Assembly (NCBI RefSeq): GCF_000813845.1
Contig: NZ_JWTB01000025.1
Location: 1-64,000 of the forward strand
Length of the DNA: 64,000 nucleotides
Source: Pseudarthrobacter phenanthrenivorans
GTDB lineage: Bacteria > Actinomycetota > Actinomycetes > Actinomycetales > Micrococcaceae
Reading direction: 5' to 3'
Part shown: positions 60,551 through 64,000 of the stretch, piece by piece
How positions within the stretch are numbered: position 1 is the stretch's first letter
Layout: every line of letters begins with the position of its first letter
Notes under the pieces: generated by a model
What the model saw: only the letters and a program-made list of their open reading frames with translations
Told to the model about the DNA's origin: nothing
Database searches by the model: none
Position numbers and translations under genes: made by a program

Positions 60551-62151
60551 CGCGTGCCTCCCCCGCCGGCAGGCGCCGGAACCTGGACGTCACTGCCCAG
60601 GACCGACTGGATATACGGGGCCCGGTCCAGCATGTCCCGCGCGGCCCGGTCGGAAAGCCCGAACAGCGGCCCGGCGAAGACCGTCAGGGCCACGCCGAGC
60701 ACCACCAGTCCCGCGGTGGAACCCACCATGGTCCGCGGCAGGAGGGTCACCGTGTTGAGCTTGGCCCCGGGCCCGGAAATCCGCGCCGATGCCGGCGCGA
60801 GGAGCACAGGATCGGGGTGCTCGGCGTCGGTGGGCCTGCGCCAGAAGGCGCGGTTCCAGACCCTGGCGACGGCCAGCAGCGTCAGCAGGCTGGTCACCAC
60901 CCCGCCAACCACCAGCGCGTAGGCCAGCGGCGTGCCGAGTTCAATGCCGGCCTGGATCAGCCCCACCTTGCCCAGGAAGCCGGAGAACGGCGGTATGCCG
61001 GCGAGGTTCATCCCGGGGATGAAGAACAGCAGCGCCAGCATGGGCGACAACTTGGCCAGTCCGCCCAGCCGGTCCACAGAGGAGCTGCCGCCGCGGCGTT
61101 CGATAAGGCCGGTGACCAGGAAGAGGCTGGTCTGGATGGTGATGTGGTGGGCCACGTAGAAGACCGCCGCCGCCAGGCCCACCGCGGAGGACATCGCCAG
61201 CCCGAACACCATGTAGCCGATGTGGCTGACCAGGGTAAAGGAGAGGAGCCGCTTGATGTCGCTTTGGGCCAGGGCGCCGAGGATACCCACCACCATCGTC
61301 AGCAGCGCCACCACCATCAGCGGTGTGTTGAGGGTGTCGCCGGGGAACAGGAGCGTCTCGGTCCGGACCATGGCATAGACACCCACCTTCGTCAGCAGGC
61401 CGGCGAACACCGCGGTGACGGGCGCCGGTGCGGTGGGGTACGAGTCCGGCAGCCAGAAGGACAGCGGGAACACGGCGGCCTTGATGCCGAACGCCACCAG
61501 CAGCATCACGTGCAGCAGGGTCCTGGTGCCCTGGTCCAGCCCGCCGAGCTTGATGGCCAGGTCCGCCATGTTGACGGTTCCGGTGGCACCGTAGACCATG
61601 GCGATGGCGATCAGGAACAGGACCGAGGACACCACGGACACCACCACATATGTGACGCCGGCCCGGATGCGGGGACCCGTCCCGCCCAGGGTCATCAGCA
61701 CATAACTTGCGGTGAGCAGGATCTCGAATCCGACGTAGAGGTTGAAGAGGTCCCCGGAAAGGAAGGCGTTGGAAACCCCTGCCACCAGGATCAGGTACGT
61801 GGGGTGGAAGATCGAGACCGGGGCGTCGTGGTCACCGTCTGCCATGCCCTGCCCGGTGGCGTACACCAGCACGGCCAGGCTCACCGCGGAGGACACCACC
61901 AGCATCAGCGAGGAGAACTGGTCCACCACCATGACAATGCCCCACGGCGGGAGCCAGCCGCCGATGGTCACGGCGGCAGTCCCGCTGTTCCACGCCGAGG
62001 CGAGCAAAAGGCATTCGAGCGCCAGGGTCAGCGACAGCAGGGCGATGCTGACGGCGCGCTGGGCCCGGGAGTGCCGGATCAGCAGGAAGGTCAGGGCGGC
62101 ACCCAGGATGGGAAGTACGACGGCGAGCGGGGCCAGGCTGGCGATGTTCAC
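60547..62151 (-). CDS. mnhD: Mrp-type Na+/H+ antiporter subunit D
   Basis: A 534-residue proton-translocating subunit related to complex I NuoL/M/N, with about 14 helices. Family landmarks: LFNLYVGFEILLTASYVLMTLGG (key glutamate in the VGFE helix), HVMLLVAFGIKAAVFPLSFWLPDSYPTAPAP in overlapping segments (key lysine in GIKAA), and QSDIKRLLSFTLVSHIGYM. GTG 62151 follows GGAGG at 6 nt and overlaps the mnhC stop (GTGA). Confidence 0.95.
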   Translation of the reverse strand: MNIASLAPLAVVLPILGAALTFLLIRHSRAQRAVSIALLSLTLALECLLLASAWNSGTAAVTIGGWLPPWGIVMVVDQFSSLMLVVSSAVSLAVLVYATGQGMADGDHDAPVSIFHPTYLILVAGVSNAFLSGDLFNLYVGFEILLTASYVLMTLGGTGPRIRAGVTYVVVSVVSSVLFLIAIAMVYGATGTVNMADLAIKLGGLDQGTRTLLHVMLLVAFGIKAAVFPLSFWLPDSYPTAPAPVTAVFAGLLTKVGVYAMVRTETLLFPGDTLNTPLMVVALLTMVVGILGALAQSDIKRLLSFTLVSHIGYMVFGLAMSSAVGLAAAVFYVAHHITIQTSLFLVTGLIERRGGSSSVDRLGGLAKLSPMLALLFFIPGMNLAGIPPFSGFLGKVGLIQAGIELGTPLAYALVVGGVVTSLLTLLAVARVWNRAFWRRPTDAEHPDPVLLAPASARISGPGAKLNTVTLLPRTMVGSTAGLVVLGVALTVFAGPLFGLSDRAARDMLDRAPYIQSVLGSDVQVPAPAGGGGTR

Positions 62152-62753
62152 TGTCCGCCTCCTTCCGGGTTGGGGTCGACGTTGAGGGAGCCGGGTTGCT
62201 CTTCCGCGGCGGCGTGTTCGGCAGGCATTTCCCGCCCGCCGGCCACCACCGTGGCCACGGGCCGTTCGGTTTCCCGGTCCGCCCCGGTTCCGGAACCTGC
62301 ATGGTTGGAGACGTCCCGGCCATCCGTGCCCAGCATGGTGAGCGGAAATTCGGAGGTTTCCGCGGGCACCTCGGCGTCGTCCTCGGCATCGAAGCTTGGG
62401 GTTGCTGCCACCCTGCGGTCTTCCACGTCGTCCTGGATCTCGTCCTGGCGTGCCAGCACCCAGGTCCGGTAGATGATGCCGAGCATGAACGCCGTGACCG
62501 CGAAGGAGATAACGATCGACGTCAGGATCAGTGCCTGCGGCAGGGGATCGTTGTAGTCCTGCGCGGGCGTGTCCTTGGTGAAGAGCGGGGCGAGGCCTGC
62601 GTAACCGCCCGTGGCCAGGATCAGCAGGTTGGTGGCGTTCGCCAGGAGCATCAGCCCCAGCAGCACCCGGGTGAGGCTGCGTTCCAGGATCAGGTAGATG
62701 CCGCACGCGTACAGGGCGCCCATGACGATCAGCAGGGTCAGGTTCACGCTCAT
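62148..62753 (-). CDS. mnhC: Mrp-type Na+/H+ antiporter subunit C with long acidic tail
   Basis: A 201-residue NuoK-like subunit. Three helices occupy about the first 100 residues (GIYLILERSLTRVLLGLMLL, LILTSIVISFAVTAFMLGII). About 95 further residues form an acidic, proline-rich, probably disordered tail not found in the roughly 113-residue homologues. The start overlaps the stop of the A-B gene by 4 nt (ATGA). Confidence 0.92.
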   Translation of the reverse strand: MSVNLTLLIVMGALYACGIYLILERSLTRVLLGLMLLANATNLLILATGGYAGLAPLFTKDTPAQDYNDPLPQALILTSIVISFAVTAFMLGIIYRTWVLARQDEIQDDVEDRRVAATPSFDAEDDAEVPAETSEFPLTMLGTDGRDVSNHAGSGTGADRETERPVATVVAGGREMPAEHAAAEEQPGSLNVDPNPEGGGQ

Positions 62754-64000
62754 GCGGTGCCCTTCGCGGTGGTTTCGGCGGGGACGTCGTCCGGCTCCAG
62801 CGCCGGTTCCACATCGCGTTCGGCCTCCGGTTCCGGTGGCTGCCGGCGGTCCTCGTCCGGCTCGTCGTGGTGGGCGGAGGCGGACCGTTCCTCCATGTGC
62901 TCGTCGATCTCCGCCCCCAGGCTGCGCAGCACGTCCAGCACCAGGCCCACCACCACGGTGTAGACGCCAATGTCGAAGATGGTGGAGGTGACGAATTTGA
63001 TGTCGCCGAATACCGGCAGCCAGAGCTGGATGATGGCTGACTGGAACACCTGGCCGCCCAGCAGCAGGGGCATCACGCCGGAGGCGGCGGCCAGCGCCAG
63101 GCCCGTGCCCAGCAGTGCGCCGGCACTGAGCGGCGCGGCCTCGCGCAGTTCGAAGCGGCCGCCGGCCAGGTAGCGGATGGTCAGGGCCAGGCCGGCGGTC
63201 AGGCCGCCGGCGAAGCCGCCGCCGGGCAGGTTGTGGCCGGCCAGCAGGAGGTAGAGCGAGAAGATGATCATCGAGTGGAAGATCAGCCGGGTGACCACCT
63301 CGAAAATGATGGAGCGGCGCTCCGGGGCCAGCGTGCGGCCGGCCACGATCCAGGCGTCGCGGGCGGAGGCCGCGAACTTCCGGCTGACGGCCAGCGCCGC
63401 GCCGTCCCGGGATCCGGGATCCACGCCGTGGTGGCGGCCCACGGTGCCCTCGGCCACCGCCGCGGACCGCTGCAGGCGGTCGCCCCGGCCGCGCACGAAA
63501 ATGAGGCTGGCAACACCGGTGGCAGCGAGGGCCAGGACACTGATCTCGCCGAACGTGTCCCAGGCCCGGATGTCCACCAGGGTCACGTTGACCACGTTGA
63601 GCCCGCCGCCCCCTTCGTAGGCGAGCTGGGGAAACTGGAGGGAGACGGGGATGGCGGTGCGGGCGCCCATGGCGAAAATCGCGGCAAACACCATGGTCAC
63701 ACCGAACCCAAGCCCGATGATGACGCGCAGCACCCGGTATCTGCCGCCGGTACGGTCCCGCAGTTCTGGCGGCAGGCTCCGCATGGCCAGCACAAACGCC
63801 ACCAGGATGATGGTCTCCACGAGCATTTGGGTCAGCGCCAGGTCCGGCGCGCCCTGCAGGGCGAAGACCAGCGCGATGCCGTAGCCGGTCACCGACACCA
63901 TGAGCACGGCAAGGAAGCGTTTGTTCGCCCTCACTGCGGCCAGGGCGCCGATCACGATGCCCACCCCTGCCACAAGCTGCAGCGGGGAATTCGGGTCCAC
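62750..64000 (-). CDS. mnhA: Mrp-type Na+/H+ antiporter subunits A-B fusion, 5' part outside the window
   Basis: The last 416 residues of a fused MrpA-MrpB protein. The first 200 visible residues are the C-terminal NuoJ-like part of MrpA (GAPDLALTQMLVETIILVAFVLAM; VRDIRAWDTFGEISVL-like segment VDIRAWDTFGEISVLA). From about residue 230 comes the MrpB domain (RLIFHSMIIFSLYLLLAGHNLPGGGFAGGL). An acidic Glu/Pro-rich tail ends the protein. It is the first visible gene of the operon; its start lies beyond the right edge. Confidence 0.93.
   Translation of the reverse strand: MDPNSPLQLVAGVGIVIGALAAVRANKRFLAVLMVSVTGYGIALVFALQGAPDLALTQMLVETIILVAFVLAMRSLPPELRDRTGGRYRVLRVIIGLGFGVTMVFAAIFAMGARTAIPVSLQFPQLAYEGGGGLNVVNVTLVDIRAWDTFGEISVLALAATGVASLIFVRGRGDRLQRSAAVAEGTVGRHHGVDPGSRDGAALAVSRKFAASARDAWIVAGRTLAPERRSIIFEVVTRLIFHSMIIFSLYLLLAGHNLPGGGFAGGLTAGLALTIRYLAGGRFELREAAPLSAGALLGTGLALAAASGVMPLLLGGQVFQSAIIQLWLPVFGDIKFVTSTIFDIGVYTVVVGLVLDVLRSLGAEIDEHMEERSASAHHDEPDEDRRQPPEPEAERDVEPALEPDDVPAETTAKGTA

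Overview
The window is very GC-rich (third codon positions mostly G/C), with dense, often overlapping genes and many GTG/TTG starts. It carries typical actinobacterial signals: HspR/HAIR heat-shock control, a SAM-IV-like riboswitch, leaderless TANNNT promoters and an ECF thiamine-type transporter under a TPP element. Gene content and protein style fit a soil Micrococcaceae of the Arthrobacter/Pseudarthrobacter type. This assignment is inference; no rRNA or other marker is present. I saw no tRNA, rRNA, CRISPR, transposase, integrase or prophage gene.

Layout. 1-3256: end of a sarcosine oxidase operon (soxB, glyA) with a divergent GntR regulator. 3293-10568: a carbohydrate locus with a ROK repressor, a Tat-lipoprotein binding protein, two ABC permeases (no ATPase), a frameshifted ROK glucokinase and an amylosucrase-like GH13 enzyme. 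10620-11474: prephenate dehydratase. 11447-21539: a homoprotocatechuate (3,4-dihydroxyphenylacetate) meta-cleavage cluster. It has a divergent flavin monooxygenase, then an unusual FAH/RraA-like fusion, a GntR regulator, hpaE, hpaD, hpaH, hpaI and a succinate-semialdehyde dehydrogenase. Together they would take the ring to pyruvate and succinate, but no separate HpaF isomerase is visible. 21714-24215: a small protein with four GxYVxLP repeats, an aldehyde dehydrogenase and a small membrane protein.

24406-28699: the dnaK-grpE-dnaJ-hspR chaperone operon, preceded by two HAIR-like operators and containing two large palindromic elements between grpE and dnaJ. 28874-38520: regulator/effector pairs (ArsR/MFS, TetR/NAD-epimerase, MarR/MmpL), each with inverted repeats in the shared intergenic region. 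They are followed by a methyltransferase, a LysE exporter, a low-molecular-weight phosphatase and a DUF2231 membrane protein. 38554-44600: p-aminobenzoate synthesis (a PabB carrying an N-terminal P-loop kinase-like domain, and PabC), interrupted by an MFS pump and a cardiolipin synthase. 44661-48960: an FMN split-barrel protein, a TetR regulator, a small protein and an OpgC-like acyltransferase fused to a degenerate GH26-like domain.

49104-51128: a SAM-IV-like riboswitch followed by DUF1737, rhodanese and MetZ genes, a methionine/sulfur operon. 51285-54103: a YbdK-type carboxylate-amine ligase and a MurA homologue with an N-terminal XRE DNA-binding domain. 54213-57377: an ECF transporter (YkoC, YkoD, YkoE) behind a TPP riboswitch. 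57633-59311: a haem-oxygenase-like iron enzyme next to a CDGSH iron-sulfur protein, and a DUF4235 protein. 59336-64000: an Mrp/Mnh Na+/H+ antiporter operon (G, F, E, D, C and a truncated A-B fusion) running off the right edge.

The points most worth a second look are the multidomain fusions (FAH-RraA, kinase-PabB, GH26-OpgC, XRE-MurA), the GxYVxLP repeat protein, the iron-oxidase/CDGSH pair, the palindromic elements and the set of well-formed operators. I did not find a clearly new multi-gene defence or mobile system.
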